DNA of 46,996 nucleotides from the NCBI GenBank assembly GCA_905205975.1, contig CAJLFQ010000010.1, positions 1 to 46,996 of the forward strand, in the 5' to 3' direction. Positions within the stretch are counted from its first letter, which is position 1. Every line of letters starts with the position of its first letter. Shown here one piece after another: positions 23,978 to 36,681 of the stretch. A model generated the notes under the pieces. That model saw only the letters and a program-made list of their open reading frames with translations. It searched no databases and had not been told where the DNA came from. The position numbers were made by a program, and so were the translations under genes. This DNA comes from an uncultured Eubacteriales bacterium. Lineage in GTDB: Bacteria > Bacillota > Clostridia > Oscillospirales > QAMX01.

Positions 23978-24424
23978 TCATTCCGCGGCGGCTTGTCTGG
24001 CGGCGGCGACGGCCAGTTCATCGCAGCGGTTATTGAAGGCGTTTTCCGCGTGGCCTTTGACCCAGTGAAACGTCACGTCGTGCGTTTCACAGAGCGCCAG
24101 CAGCTGTTCCCAGAGGTCTGGATTCAGCGCCGCTTCCCGCTTATTCCGCATCCAGCCGTTGGCGCGCCACTTTTTGGCCCAGCCCTGATTGACGGCGTTG
24201 ACGACATACTGCGAGTCGGTATACAGATCGACCGTGCAGGGTTCCCGCAGGGCGCTCAGCCCGCGGATGACGCCGCTCAGCTCCATCCGGTTATTCGTCG
24301 TCTGCTTTTCGCCGCCGGACAGCTCCCGTTTCAGCGATCCATACATCAGAATCACCCCGTAGCCGCCCGGCCCCGGATTGCCGGAGCAGGCGCCGTCGGT
24401 ATAGATTTCTACGTGTTTTCTCAT
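23978..24424 (-). CDS. rnhA: Ribonuclease HI
   Basis: 148-aa RNase H that degrades RNA in RNA:DNA hybrids. The four catalytic acids are visible: Asp10 in YTDGACSGNPGPGG, Glu48 in NNRMELS, Asp70 in LYTDSQYV and Asp135 in NNRCDELA; the helper histidine is in HWVKGHAEN. The length is close to the E. coli enzyme and there is no N-terminal hybrid-binding domain. ATG at 24424 follows GGGAGCAAGGCGC. Confidence 0.93.
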   Translation of the reverse strand: MRKHVEIYTDGACSGNPGPGGYGVILMYGSLKRELSGGEKQTTNNRMELSGVIRGLSALREPCTVDLYTDSQYVVNAVNQGWAKKWRANGWMRNKREAALNPDLWEQLLALCETHDVTFHWVKGHAENAFNNRCDELAVAAARQAAAE

Positions 24425-24469
24425 GCGCCTTGCTCCCGTTTCTCCGTCTGCTTATGCAGGTTACTGACA

Positions 24470-24503
24470 GTTTCCACATAGTTTTCCACATAAATGTGGA
24501 TTT
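24470..24503. other. Cluster of three DnaA-box-like sites between gyrA and rnhA
   Basis: Within 34 bases lie GTTTCCACA, TTTTCCACA (a full match to the relaxed TTWTNCACA box) and TGTGGATTT on the opposite strand. They are in the short gap downstream of gyrA, some 8-9 kb from the dnaA-proximal sites. Confidence 0.45.
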
Positions 24504-24514
24504 GCGCTTTTGGC

Positions 24515-27151
<2,637 letters not shown>

Positions 27152-27307
27152 GTTGTTCGGTTGATCCTTTCAAAAAACGGTTCGCAGGGGCAGGTGCTGG
27201 GGCGTGCGGGAAAGGCGGGGAAAGAAAGGCTTTGGCGCTTGGGTGCAGATGGGGCAGGCTCGCCGCCTTGCAATCCTGTTTCGCCCTTCCGCCGGGGGCT
27301 GCGCGCG

Positions 27308-29215
<1,908 letters not shown>

Positions 29216-29384
29216 AGGTACCTCCGGTTTTCGGTTGGCAATTTTAGGAAAAAGCGATGGATGCGCTGAAACGGCGCGATGTATGTCTATGGCTCCGCTT
29301 TGGGTTTCCGGCGGATGCCGTGCAGGTGTGCGGGAGACAGCAGTTTTTTTGGGGTAGATAGAGGCAGCCGCCTGTTCGGCTTCG

Positions 29385-29462
29385 GTGTGGATGACGCGGG
29401 GAAATGGTGGTGGAACTTTGTGTATCCACCAAGGTACACCACACAAACGACACCGCGTCTCC
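29385..29462 (-). repeat. Interspersed intergenic repeat, copy 6 (minus orientation)
   Basis: Read on the minus strand this contains the 28-base-unit words GTCGTTTGTGTGGTGTACC and TTGGTGGATACACAAAGTTC, as in copies 7 and 8. It is a short copy in the 278-base gap between remB and gyrB, which otherwise appears empty. Confidence 0.7.
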
Positions 29463-29493
29463 GCCGGGGGCTGGATGCCAGACGGCATCCGCC

Positions 29494-29745
29494 TTACTCG
29501 CAGCGGTTGGATTCGTTCCGTCGGGCGATGGTCTGCGACGACACCGCCGAGATCAGCACGCGGCCGTCGGTGCAGACGACAAACGATTTCGGCAGGTCGT
29601 CGCTGACGTTGACGACTTTTTTCTTCTTTTCGGCGGCCGCAAGGAACTTCCGGCTCGTCGCATTGACGGTGGCACGGTCCATATCGAACACCGCGACGAT
29701 GTCGCGCGTGCGAACGACCGTGTCTGCCCCGAGGTGCAGATACAT
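29494..29745 (-). CDS. remB: RemB-like extracellular matrix regulator (DUF370)
   Basis: 83-aa DUF370 protein encoded between recF and gyrB as in Bacillus (yaaB/remB). RemA-type relatives form DNA-binding rings that activate matrix genes; RemB's role is less clear. Typical segments are MYLHLGADTVVRTRDIVAVF and SSQTIARR at the C-terminus. ATG at 29745 follows GGAGGCGTTTC. It starts 15 bases after recF ends, so it is co-transcribed with the recF group. Confidence 0.88.
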   Translation of the reverse strand: MYLHLGADTVVRTRDIVAVFDMDRATVNATSRKFLAAAEKKKKVVNVSDDLPKSFVVCTDGRVLISAVSSQTIARRNESNRCE

Positions 29746-29759
29746 GAAACGCCTCCGGA

Positions 29760-30878
29760 TCAGATATCCTGTGCCTGAATCACCGTTCCGCCGCGGATCT
29801 TGAAGACGCGGCCCTTAGTGATTTCGGCATAACGGTCCATGGTGCAGCTGGAGATGACGACCTGCCCCGAGTTGATGCGGTTCAAAACGAAGTTCTGCCG
29901 GTCGGAATCCAGCTCCGAAAGCACGTCGTCCAGCAGCAGGACGGGGTATTCGCCCGTTTCCTCCTTGACGATGTCGCGTTCCGCCAGCTTGATGGAAAGC
30001 ACGGCTGTCCGGGTCTGCCCCTGAGAGGCAAAGCTCTTGGCCGGATTGCCGTTGATCAGCACTTCAAAATCGTCTCTATGCGGGCCGGTCAGGCACGTTT
30101 TGGATGCCAGCTCCGCCTGATAATGGCTCGCCTGGTGTTCCCGGATCTTCTGCGCAAGCACCTCCGGCGGCGCAGACGTATCGTCGATGTTGGAGAGCGA
30201 GAGATACCGGATCTGCATCCGGTCTTTTCCGCCGCTGATGGATGTGGCCATTGCCGCCGAATGCTGTTCGAGCAGCCGGAGGTACTGGTGCCGGTAGGCG
30301 ATCATCATGGCGCCGTGAACGGCAATCTGTTCGTTGTAGGAGGGCAGCATCTCTGCGAGCGACGGTTTTTCTTCCAGCGCGCGCAGCGTTCTGGATTTTA
30401 GATCGAGCGTCCGGTTGTACTCCTGCAGGTGAAGCATATATTTCGGCCGGAGCTGGCTGAGCGCGATGTCCACCAGACGGCGGCGGCGGACGCTGGCGTC
30501 ACGGATCAGGTTCATATCGTCCGGCGAGAAGAGCACCGTGCGCAGAAGCCCGATGAAATCGGCGGCTTTCCGGATGGAAACGCCGTTTTTGGCGACCTGT
30601 TTCCGTTCGGTCTGGCTCAGCATGACCTCCAGCGAGCAGCGGCGGTCGGCGCCGTTCAGCGTGGCTTCGACTTTGGCGAACCCGCAGCCGTGCGAGATCA
30701 GCTCCTTATCTTTGGCCGGACGGATCGGGCGCAGCGTTGAGAGATAGAAAATGCTTTCGATCAGGTTCGTTTTGCCCTCGGCGTTGTTGCCCAGGATGAT
30801 GTTGACAGACGGGTGCAGATTGATGACTTCGTTTTCGTAGTTCCGGTAGTTTAAGAGTCTCAGTTCAGAAATCGTCAT
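29760..30878 (-). CDS. recF: DNA replication and repair protein RecF
   Basis: 372-aa SMC-like ATPase that helps load RecA at gaps. Walker A is GNNAEGKTNLIES, the signature region contains FASQGQTRTAVLSIKLA, and Walker B is PVLLLDDVLSELD. ATG at 30878 overlaps the stop of the S4-domain gene by four bases. Its place in dnaA-dnaN-yaaA-recF-remB-gyrBA is fully conserved. Confidence 0.95.
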   Translation of the reverse strand: MTISELRLLNYRNYENEVINLHPSVNIILGNNAEGKTNLIESIFYLSTLRPIRPAKDKELISHGCGFAKVEATLNGADRRCSLEVMLSQTERKQVAKNGVSIRKAADFIGLLRTVLFSPDDMNLIRDASVRRRRLVDIALSQLRPKYMLHLQEYNRTLDLKSRTLRALEEKPSLAEMLPSYNEQIAVHGAMMIAYRHQYLRLLEQHSAAMATSISGGKDRMQIRYLSLSNIDDTSAPPEVLAQKIREHQASHYQAELASKTCLTGPHRDDFEVLINGNPAKSFASQGQTRTAVLSIKLAERDIVKEETGEYPVLLLDDVLSELDSDRQNFVLNRINSGQVVISSCTMDRYAEITKGRVFKIRGGTVIQAQDI

Positions 30879-31108
30879 ATGGCATCGTACCTCACGGTGT
30901 ATTCCGTCGATTCATAGCGGACGGCATCGCCGTCGTGCAGCTTTTTCCCTCGCATGGTGCAGGGCTCGCCGTTGACAGAGACCTGACCTTCCGTGATGGC
31001 CAGCTTGGCCTCACCGCCGGTGATCACGGCGCCGGCCAGCTTCAAAAATGCGTCCAGCCGGATAAAATCCGTATGGATGGAGATGGTTTTGCAGGTTGAC
31101 CCGCTCAT
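30875..31108 (-). CDS. yaaA: S4-domain RNA-binding protein YaaA
   Basis: 77-aa protein consisting of one S4 RNA-binding domain (FIRLDAFLKLAGAVITGGEAK and VSVNGEPCTMRGKKLHDGD). Found between dnaN and recF throughout Firmicutes and linked to ribosome assembly. ATG at 31108 follows GGCGGGATCTT. It overlaps recF by four bases and follows dnaN by 13. Confidence 0.9.
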   Translation of the reverse strand: MSGSTCKTISIHTDFIRLDAFLKLAGAVITGGEAKLAITEGQVSVNGEPCTMRGKKLHDGDAVRYESTEYTVRYDAI

Positions 31109-31121
31109 AAGATCCCGCCTT

Positions 31122-32228
31122 TCAGCTCAAGCGCACCGGCGCGATGATGTATTGATAGGTGTCGCCCTCCGGCGGCTTGATGACGAACGGAGACGACGGC
31201 GAATTGAAGCAGAGCCGGATCTTTTCGTCTTCGATGGCGTGGAGCGCATCCGACATGAAGCGGTTTGACAGCCCGATTTCAATCGGATCGCATTCGCCTT
31301 CATAGCGGCATTCGTCATACCCGGTGACGCGGGAGGAGACGTAGTTGAAACGGATGATCCCGTCTTCAAACCGGCAGCGGATCGAGTTTTTCACGCGGTC
31401 GGAATTTTTGACGTCCATCCGGGCGACGCTTTCGGCGAACGCTTCCCGGTCGACGGTGACGCAGTTGGCGTGGGCAAACGTCAGGAAGTGCTCGTATTTG
31501 ATAAACTGGCCTTCCAGCAGCCGGGTGACAAGCGAAGACGTCGCGTTGTGAATGGTCATGTGCTTCTTGGAAATCCGCAGCTTGACGAGCGAATCGTCTT
31601 TTTTGAGGAGCTTTTCGACTTCACGCAGTGCGCCGGACGGGACGATGAAGCTGAATTTCTTGTTTTCGTCGTCGGTTTCGGTGATTTTTTCCTCCCGGAC
31701 GGCGAGGCGCGAGCTGTCGGAAGCGACCGCGCGGAAGACCATGTCGGAAACTTCAAACAGGACGCCGGTTAAAACCGGTTTTGTATCAAGAATGGAGACG
31801 GAGAAAACCGTCTGATTGATCATGGAACGGAGCGTGTTGGATTCGATCGTCAATCCTTCGCCGTCGTTGACGACCGGGAGCTCGGGGAATTCGTCGTTCG
31901 GCATGGCGATAAGGCTGAACCGGGCAATGCCGCAGCGGACGGAGATCTTGTAATCCTCGTCGACCTCGATGAAGACCATGTCGTTCGGCAGCTTCTGGAC
32001 GATGTCGGTAAACGTTGCGGCGTTGAAAACGGCGACGCCCGTCTCGGTGATGTCGGCTTCGACGGTGCAGGTGATGCCCAGGTCGAGGTTGAACCCCGTG
32101 ATGCGGAGCGTTTCGTCGGCGGTGATGAGCAGGCCTTCGAGGGCCGGGATGGTGCTTTTGGATGCGACGGCACGGCCGGCGGCGGAAATGGCCTCCTGCA
32201 ATGCGGTTTTGGTGCAGCTGAATTTCAT
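31122..32228 (-). CDS. dnaN: DNA polymerase III beta sliding clamp
   Basis: 368-aa sliding clamp that tethers DNA polymerase III. The start MKFSCTKTALQEAISAAGRA, the middle region FSVSILDTKPVLTGVLFEV and the C-terminal YQYIIAPVRLS (the peptide-binding pocket end) are characteristic. ATG at 32228 follows GGAGG. The gap to dnaA is 304 bases and carries DnaA-box-like sites. Confidence 0.96.
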   Translation of the reverse strand: MKFSCTKTALQEAISAAGRAVASKSTIPALEGLLITADETLRITGFNLDLGITCTVEADITETGVAVFNAATFTDIVQKLPNDMVFIEVDEDYKISVRCGIARFSLIAMPNDEFPELPVVNDGEGLTIESNTLRSMINQTVFSVSILDTKPVLTGVLFEVSDMVFRAVASDSSRLAVREEKITETDDENKKFSFIVPSGALREVEKLLKKDDSLVKLRISKKHMTIHNATSSLVTRLLEGQFIKYEHFLTFAHANCVTVDREAFAESVARMDVKNSDRVKNSIRCRFEDGIIRFNYVSSRVTGYDECRYEGECDPIEIGLSNRFMSDALHAIEDEKIRLCFNSPSSPFVIKPPEGDTYQYIIAPVRLS

Positions 32229-32306
32229 CTGTTTGGAACCTCCGTTTGTCCGGCAGGCTGGCTGCCGGGAAAATCAGGCGTGCTGGACGGATACGGGAAT
32301 CGGCCG

Positions 32307-32525
32307 TGTGGAAGCGGCCGGGCGCAGGCGCTTTCTTTCTCTCTTCTCGTATTTCTTTACAGTCGTAGTAGTAGAGGCTGTCCATCGTGTGGAAAAGTCT
32401 GGAAGCGCTTAGAGAGACTGGAAAAATGCCGTCAACACGCGGTTGTGGAAAATCGAGCGGTTTTTGTGCGGCTTCCACGCGCTGTTTTCCGGCTGTGGGG
32501 CGTGTGGAAGGAAAAATGTGGAAGG
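32307..32525. other. DnaA-box-like cluster in the dnaA-dnaN spacer (candidate oriC part)
   Basis: TGTGGAAAA, the complement of the relaxed box TTTTCCACA, occurs at 32388 and 32444, and weaker TGTGGAAGN words at 32307, 32503 and 32517, all in the same orientation. The spacer holds no gene. Bacillus-type origins are bipartite around dnaA, so this may be the downstream half. Confidence 0.5.
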
Positions 32526-32532
32526 TGAAGTA

Positions 32533-33855
32533 TTATGTGGAAGATTCGGCGTCAGAGAGGTTGCTGATGAGGTCCTTGACGATGTTGGCGATTTCGGGGT
32601 TGTCGCGCATTTCCGTCTTGATTTTGTTGATGGAGTTGATGACGGTCGTGTGGTGCTGACCGCCGAATTCCATGCCGATTTCCTTGAGGGAGAGGTCGGT
32701 GAGCTGCTGGAGGATGTAGCAGGCGATCTGCCGGGGCATGACGATGTCTTTGGATTGGTTCTTGACGCGGATGCGGTCGGGCTTGATGTTGTAGTATTTG
32801 CAGACTTCTTCAATAATGAGGGAAGGGGTCGGTTTCGTCCCGGTGCCGATCAGGATATCCTTGATGGCGCGCCGGACGGTATCCATATTGACGTCGCCGC
32901 CTTCGAGGTCATGGTCGGCTTTGAGGTGGTTTAGGATGCCTTCGAGCTGACGGACGTTGGCCGTGGCGTTGGTGGCGATGTATTTGAGCAGCGTATCCGA
33001 CACATCCAGGTTGATGAGGTCGCATTTCTGCTTCAGAATGGCGATTTTCGTCTCGTAATCCGGCGGCTGGATGTCGGCGAGCAGACCCATCTCAAAGCGG
33101 GACTGAATGCGCTTGTCCAGCGTATAGATTTCGCGGGGCGGCCGGTCGGACGTCAGAACGATCTGCTTATGGGCGTCGTAGAGGGTATTGAAGGTGTTGA
33201 AGAATTCGATCTGGGTCTGTTCTTTCCCGGCGATGAACTGAATATCATCGATGAGGAGGACGTCCACGAGGTTGTATTTGTTGCGGAATTCTTCCATGCT
33301 GCCCTTTTGCAGAGAAGAAACAAGGTCGTTGGTGAAGTCGTCGCTTTTTAGGTAGAGGACGCGGAAATGCGGCTGATCGAGCTGAACGGTGTTGGAAATT
33401 GCCTTCATCAGGTGGGTTTTGCCGAGCCCGGAGCCGCCGTAGATGAAGAGCGGGTTATAGACGCGCGCCGGATTTTTGGCGACAGCCAGCGCCGCGGCGT
33501 GGGCGAACCGGTTGGAAGAGCCGACGATGAAGTCGTCAAACGTGAACTTCGGAACGTGCGGCAGCGACGAATTGGCGGCCGGCGCTGCCGCATCGCCGGG
33601 AACCGGTTCGTCTGCATCGAGGACGATAAAGTCCATGTCCGCCGAAAAAATCTGCCCCAGCGTCTTCCGGACAAGGTCGCCGTATCGTGTGAGGATGATT
33701 TCCTTTTTGTAGGGAGTCGTTGTGCGGATGATGAAGCAATCCTGCCGCAGATCGACGGCAGTGGCGTCGGAAAACCAGATATCGATGGTGATTTTCTGGA
33801 TCTCCTTCTCCATAAGAGACAACAGGCTTTTCAATACGTCATCGGCGGAATTCAT
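32533..33855 (-). CDS. dnaA: Chromosomal replication initiator DnaA
   Basis: 440-aa AAA+ initiator that opens the origin. Domain I is the N-terminal 85 residues, followed by a short Ala/Pro linker. Walker A is YGGSGLGKTHL (140-149) and Walker B VLLIDDIQFIAG (199-210). Domain IV ends with the DnaA-box-binding signature GGQHHTTVINSINKI. ATG at 33855 is 35-40 bases upstream of the conserved start. A promoter at 34048-34076 gives a leader of about 190 bases. Confidence 0.97.
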   Translation of the reverse strand: MNSADDVLKSLLSLMEKEIQKITIDIWFSDATAVDLRQDCFIIRTTTPYKKEIILTRYGDLVRKTLGQIFSADMDFIVLDADEPVPGDAAAPAANSSLPHVPKFTFDDFIVGSSNRFAHAAALAVAKNPARVYNPLFIYGGSGLGKTHLMKAISNTVQLDQPHFRVLYLKSDDFTNDLVSSLQKGSMEEFRNKYNLVDVLLIDDIQFIAGKEQTQIEFFNTFNTLYDAHKQIVLTSDRPPREIYTLDKRIQSRFEMGLLADIQPPDYETKIAILKQKCDLINLDVSDTLLKYIATNATANVRQLEGILNHLKADHDLEGGDVNMDTVRRAIKDILIGTGTKPTPSLIIEEVCKYYNIKPDRIRVKNQSKDIVMPRQIACYILQQLTDLSLKEIGMEFGGQHHTTVINSINKIKTEMRDNPEIANIVKDLISNLSDAESST

Positions 33856-34047
33856 AGGTACTCTTTCGGACTCCTTCTGAACGCGCGCAGAACCGCGCGG
33901 AAATGGGATTGGGCTGCAAAGAACAATGCGGAGAAGACGCCCGCTTTCTCAAAAAACGGCGGCGGGATCCACAAGCACGGTGCATGCGTGCGGAAATCTC
34001 CGGCTCTTTGAAAAGGGCGCTTCATGCGCGATTATATACTACTATAT

Positions 34048-34076
34048 ATAATACCAGATTTCCACGCAATTTGCAA
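34048..34076 (-). promoter_or_regulatory. Candidate dnaA promoter
   Basis: Minus-strand TTGCAA and TATTAT are spaced by 17 bases within the AT-richest stretch of the dnaA upstream region (34031-34053). The same AT-rich stretch is a candidate for DNA unwinding. Confidence 0.5.
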
Positions 34077-34081
34077 GTGCA

Positions 34082-34436
34082 GATTCCACAGAGTTTCAGG
34101 GGACAGAACACATGTTTTTCTGCACGCCAGACCGAAAAATGGATAGAACGGTGAGAAAAACGTGAGAAAATCGAACAAATCGGAAGACCATGCGGTGAGA
34201 GCCGGAGGAAAAAGCCTGTGGAAATTCCGGTGAGAAATGTGGAAAACCCTGTGGAAAAAGTGGAAGCACAAAAAAAGTGCCCGTTTCAGGGCGGCGAAAA
34301 AACGGGGTCGAATCCTGTCGAAAACAGTCAGAAAGCGCCCGTACCGGTCAAAACGAACCGATACGGGCGCTTTTTTGTCGTGCGGCAAACGAATGTTTCA
34401 TCCGTGTGGAAACGGTGGTGCGGAATTTGTGGAAAT
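34082..34436. other. DnaA-box-like cluster upstream of dnaA (candidate oriC)
   Basis: TGTGGAAAA occurs at 34238 and 34250, TGTGGAAAT at 34217 and 34428, TGTGGAAAC at 34405, and TTCCACA in the opposite orientation at 34084. Together with the AT-rich 34031-34053 segment and the strand switch between dnaA and rpmH, this is the best candidate for the replication origin. No perfect TTATCCACA box is seen. The last two sites lie in or next to the small zinc-protein gene. Confidence 0.6.
34335..34376 (+). terminator. Strong rightward terminator in the origin region
   Basis: A 14-bp stem with one mismatch (GCGCCCGTACCGGT pairing with ACCGATACGGGCGC) is followed by six T on the plus strand. No plus-strand gene precedes it. 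On the minus strand the flanking T run is weaker, so it could also end the small zinc-protein transcript. Confidence 0.75.
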
Positions 34437-34652
34437 CGAGGAAGCAGGTGTTTCGGCGGTTTGAGAAAAGAGCGTGCAGCCCATCGCGCGGAAATGCGCG
34501 ATTTTTTCGTGGATGAGCGATTCCGGCACATGAAATTCGGCGGCCAGGCAGGCGGCGCAGAGAAACGTGTCCGCGCCGCGGTTGACCATGCGCTTGTAGA
34601 CGGCGATTTCGTCGGCCGTCAGCGTCCGCGAGCACCGGCGGCAGACGCTCAT
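34398..34652 (-). CDS. Small zinc-binding protein with two CxxC pairs
   Basis: 84-aa protein with a zinc-ribbon layout: SVCRRCSRTLTADEIAVYKR, then FLCAACLAAEFHVPESLIHE and a conserved-looking GCTLFS. Proteins of this shape (CxxC, a short helix, second CxxC, then a 'GCTLF' end) are widespread in Clostridia, but I know of no assigned function. The C-terminal 18 residues are low complexity. ATG at 34652 overlaps the stop of the alpha-galactosidase gene, so they are translationally coupled. Confidence 0.7.
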   Translation of the reverse strand: MSVCRRCSRTLTADEIAVYKRMVNRGADTFLCAACLAAEFHVPESLIHEKIAHFRAMGCTLFSQTAETPASSISTNSAPPFPHG

Positions 34653-35782
34653 GCGCGAGTCAGCCTGCCGCGGTAGAGGATGCAGCCGTGCGGCTCCACA
34701 TGCGTTTCCATCACGTCGCGCAGGAAGCCGGCCGGTTCGCCGGTGAACATGTCGGTCAGAGTCAGACCGTATCCGGAGTCATACGGGATGCCGAAATCGG
34801 CGAGCGAGCAGCTGCTGGCGACCCATGTCTGCGCCGCATTGTCGCCCAGATTGAAGCAGCCGACGGCGAATTCGCCGTTGGAGAGGTGGCGGAAGAAGGT
34901 GTAGATATCGCCGCGCTGGCACGCAAGATACGGCGGACGGCATTCTTCGTCCTGGTTCAGGGCGATGAGCTGTCTGTTCTGGAGGAGCAGACGGCTCGTT
35001 TCGTTCAGATTGCGGATGTCGCCGCCCATCATAAGCGGCACGCCGAAGAGGCACCAGAGCGCGAAGTGCGTCTTGTATTCCAGATCGCTGCATCCGCCGA
35101 AGCCGACGTTACCCTTGCCGTACATGCCGACGACGAGCATATCCGGGTCGTTGAAGCAGCCGGCGCCGGACATGCAGAGGTTCGGGATCTGGCTGACGGC
35201 GATGTCTTTCACGGATTTGAAATTGTCGTTGATGTCGCCGGTCGAGCGGTACATCTGGACGCCGACGGAGGCCATCCACTTCCACGGCTCTTCGACGCCC
35301 CAGTTGCAGGCGGAGAAGAGGATGTCGCGGCCGGTCGCTTTGAGCGCCATGCTCATGCGGAGATAGCGCGATTTGCAGTCGGCGTTCGCCGGGAAGTTGC
35401 AGAAGTCGTATTTCAGGAAGTCGACGCCCCAGTCGGCAAACGTCTGCGCGTCGGTGTATTCGTGGTCATAGCTGGAGGGATAGCCCGCGCAGGTGTGCGT
35501 CCCGGCGCAGGAATACATGCCGAATTTCAGCCCTTTTGCGTGGAGGGAATCGGCGAGAAACTTCATGCCGCGGGGGAATTTTTCGGGGTCGGCGGCCAGC
35601 CGGCCGGCTTCGTCACGCGTGTGGAGCGCCCAGCAGTCGTCGATGACGACGTATTCATACCCGGCGTCACGGTATCCTTTTTCGACCATGGCGTCCGCCG
35701 TTTCCAGAATCAGGGCCTCCGAAATGTCGGCGCCGAACGTGTTCCAGGAATTCCAACCCATGGGGGGACGTTTTGCGAGCAT
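34649..35782 (-). CDS. Glycoside hydrolase family 27 alpha-galactosidase
   Basis: 377-aa enzyme that removes alpha-galactosyl (or related) residues. The family opening RPPMGWNSWNTFGADI, the nucleophile in FLKYDFCN and the acid/base in FNDPDML are present, and the C-terminal beta domain is complete. No signal peptide is visible, so it probably acts in the cytoplasm on imported sugars. ATG at 35782 follows AAAGGAG, with TATAAT on the minus strand at 35818-35823. Its position between dnaA and rpmH is unusual, as that interval normally holds only origin DNA. Confidence 0.93.
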   Translation of the reverse strand: MLAKRPPMGWNSWNTFGADISEALILETADAMVEKGYRDAGYEYVVIDDCWALHTRDEAGRLAADPEKFPRGMKFLADSLHAKGLKFGMYSCAGTHTCAGYPSSYDHEYTDAQTFADWGVDFLKYDFCNFPANADCKSRYLRMSMALKATGRDILFSACNWGVEEPWKWMASVGVQMYRSTGDINDNFKSVKDIAVSQIPNLCMSGAGCFNDPDMLVVGMYGKGNVGFGGCSDLEYKTHFALWCLFGVPLMMGGDIRNLNETSRLLLQNRQLIALNQDEECRPPYLACQRGDIYTFFRHLSNGEFAVGCFNLGDNAAQTWVASSCSLADFGIPYDSGYGLTLTDMFTGEPAGFLRDVMETHVEPHGCILYRGRLTRA

Positions 35783-35918
35783 AAAAACAACTCCTTTTTG
35801 ATCGTATTCTTGCGTCTATTATATCATAAATGCAGGGGAAACGGCAGGGGAGCCGGCGCCGCTTCAAAGATTTTCTGTGGGGAAGCGCGCGGAAAACGCT
35901 TTTTTTTGCCGGGACGTA

Positions 35919-35948
35919 TTGACAGCGGGAGGCCAAATGGTATATAAT
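35919..35948 (+). promoter_or_regulatory. Promoter of the rpmH-rnpA-yidC operon
   Basis: Perfect TTGACA and TATAAT on the plus strand, spaced by 18 bases, start a leader of about 43 bases before rpmH. Confidence 0.85.
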
Positions 35949-35997
35949 TAACATCTACGCGAATATCCTTGAAAACGGGACAAGCGAGGTGAAGAAA

Positions 35998-36132
35998 ATG
36001 CTCAGAACGTATCAGCCCAAGAAGCGGCAGAGAAGCAAGGAAGCCGGCTTCCGCAAGAGAATGAGCACGGCAAACGGCCGTAAGGTGCTGGCGCGCAGAC
36101 GCGCAAAGGGCAGAGCGCGGCTGACGCATTAG
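35998..36132 (+). CDS. rpmH: 50S ribosomal protein L34
   Basis: 44-aa ribosomal protein reading MLRTYQPKKRQRSKEAGFRK and continuing with the usual RMSTANGRKVLARRRAKGR. It was too short to stand out among longer frames but is unmistakable. The second residue is Leu where most bacteria have Lys, and the family His before GFRKR is Ala. ATG follows GAGGTGAAG. It is the first gene right of the origin and is followed by rnpA after an attenuator-like hairpin. Confidence 0.95.
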   Translation: MLRTYQPKKRQRSKEAGFRKRMSTANGRKVLARRRAKGRARLTH

Positions 36133-36189
36133 TCGGCTGTCCGACAGAAGCTCTGTTTGGGCAGGACCTTTGCCCGAATCGATTGCAGG

Positions 36190-36227
36190 CGCCGGTCAGA
36201 CAGGTTCGTCCGGTCTGACCGGCGTTT
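36190..36227 (+). terminator. Attenuator-like hairpin between rpmH and rnpA
   Basis: A perfect 12-bp stem (CGCCGGTCAGAC and complement) with an 11-base loop is followed by only three T. It may reduce read-through from the highly expressed rpmH into rnpA. Confidence 0.55.
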
Positions 36228-36320
36228 GCGAAAAAATCAGAGCTTTGATGCGTCACAACTCATGTGCCCCGCCGCCGTCCGCGCTTCGGCGCACAGGGGG
36301 CCGGAAGGGGTGATCGGCGA

Positions 36321-36665
36321 ATGCGGTTTACCGTGTCGCTGACAGAAAACAGGGTATTTCAAAGGTTATACAACAAGGGAAAAAGAGCTGTTCAGGGGTC
36401 CGTCGTCCTCTACTACCGGCGGACCGGCCGGCAGACGACGCGCCTCGGCCTCACCGTCGGAACGAAGATCGGCGGCGCCGTCGTCCGGAACCGCATCAAG
36501 CGCCGCATCCGCGAGATTTACCGGCTGGAGGAGCCGCTGCTCAAGCCGGGTTTCGACCTCGTCGTTGTTGCCCGGAGCCGGGCGAAAACGGCGGATTACC
36601 GCACGCTGGAGCGCGAGCTGAAAAAAGCGTTTGCAGCCGCCGGCCTTTACAGAACAGCGGACTGA
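36321..36665 (+). CDS. rnpA: Ribonuclease P protein component
   Basis: 114-aa protein subunit of RNase P, which cuts tRNA 5' leaders. The RNA-binding signature RNRIKRRIREIYR is present, preceded by RLGLTVGTKIGGAV. ATG at 36321 follows GGAAGGGG by ten bases; a longer upstream frame has no similarity. Part of the universal rpmH-rnpA-yidD-yidC-jag order. Confidence 0.95.
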   Translation: MRFTVSLTENRVFQRLYNKGKRAVQGSVVLYYRRTGRQTTRLGLTVGTKIGGAVVRNRIKRRIREIYRLEEPLLKPGFDLVVVARSRAKTADYRTLERELKKAFAAAGLYRTAD

Positions 36666-36681
36666 CCGAGGTGTCTGCGCC

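Noticed and set aside
32229..36320. tRNA, rRNA or riboswitch near the origin
   Set aside because: No cloverleaf, rRNA-like or known riboswitch motif was recognised in the gaps on reading both strands.
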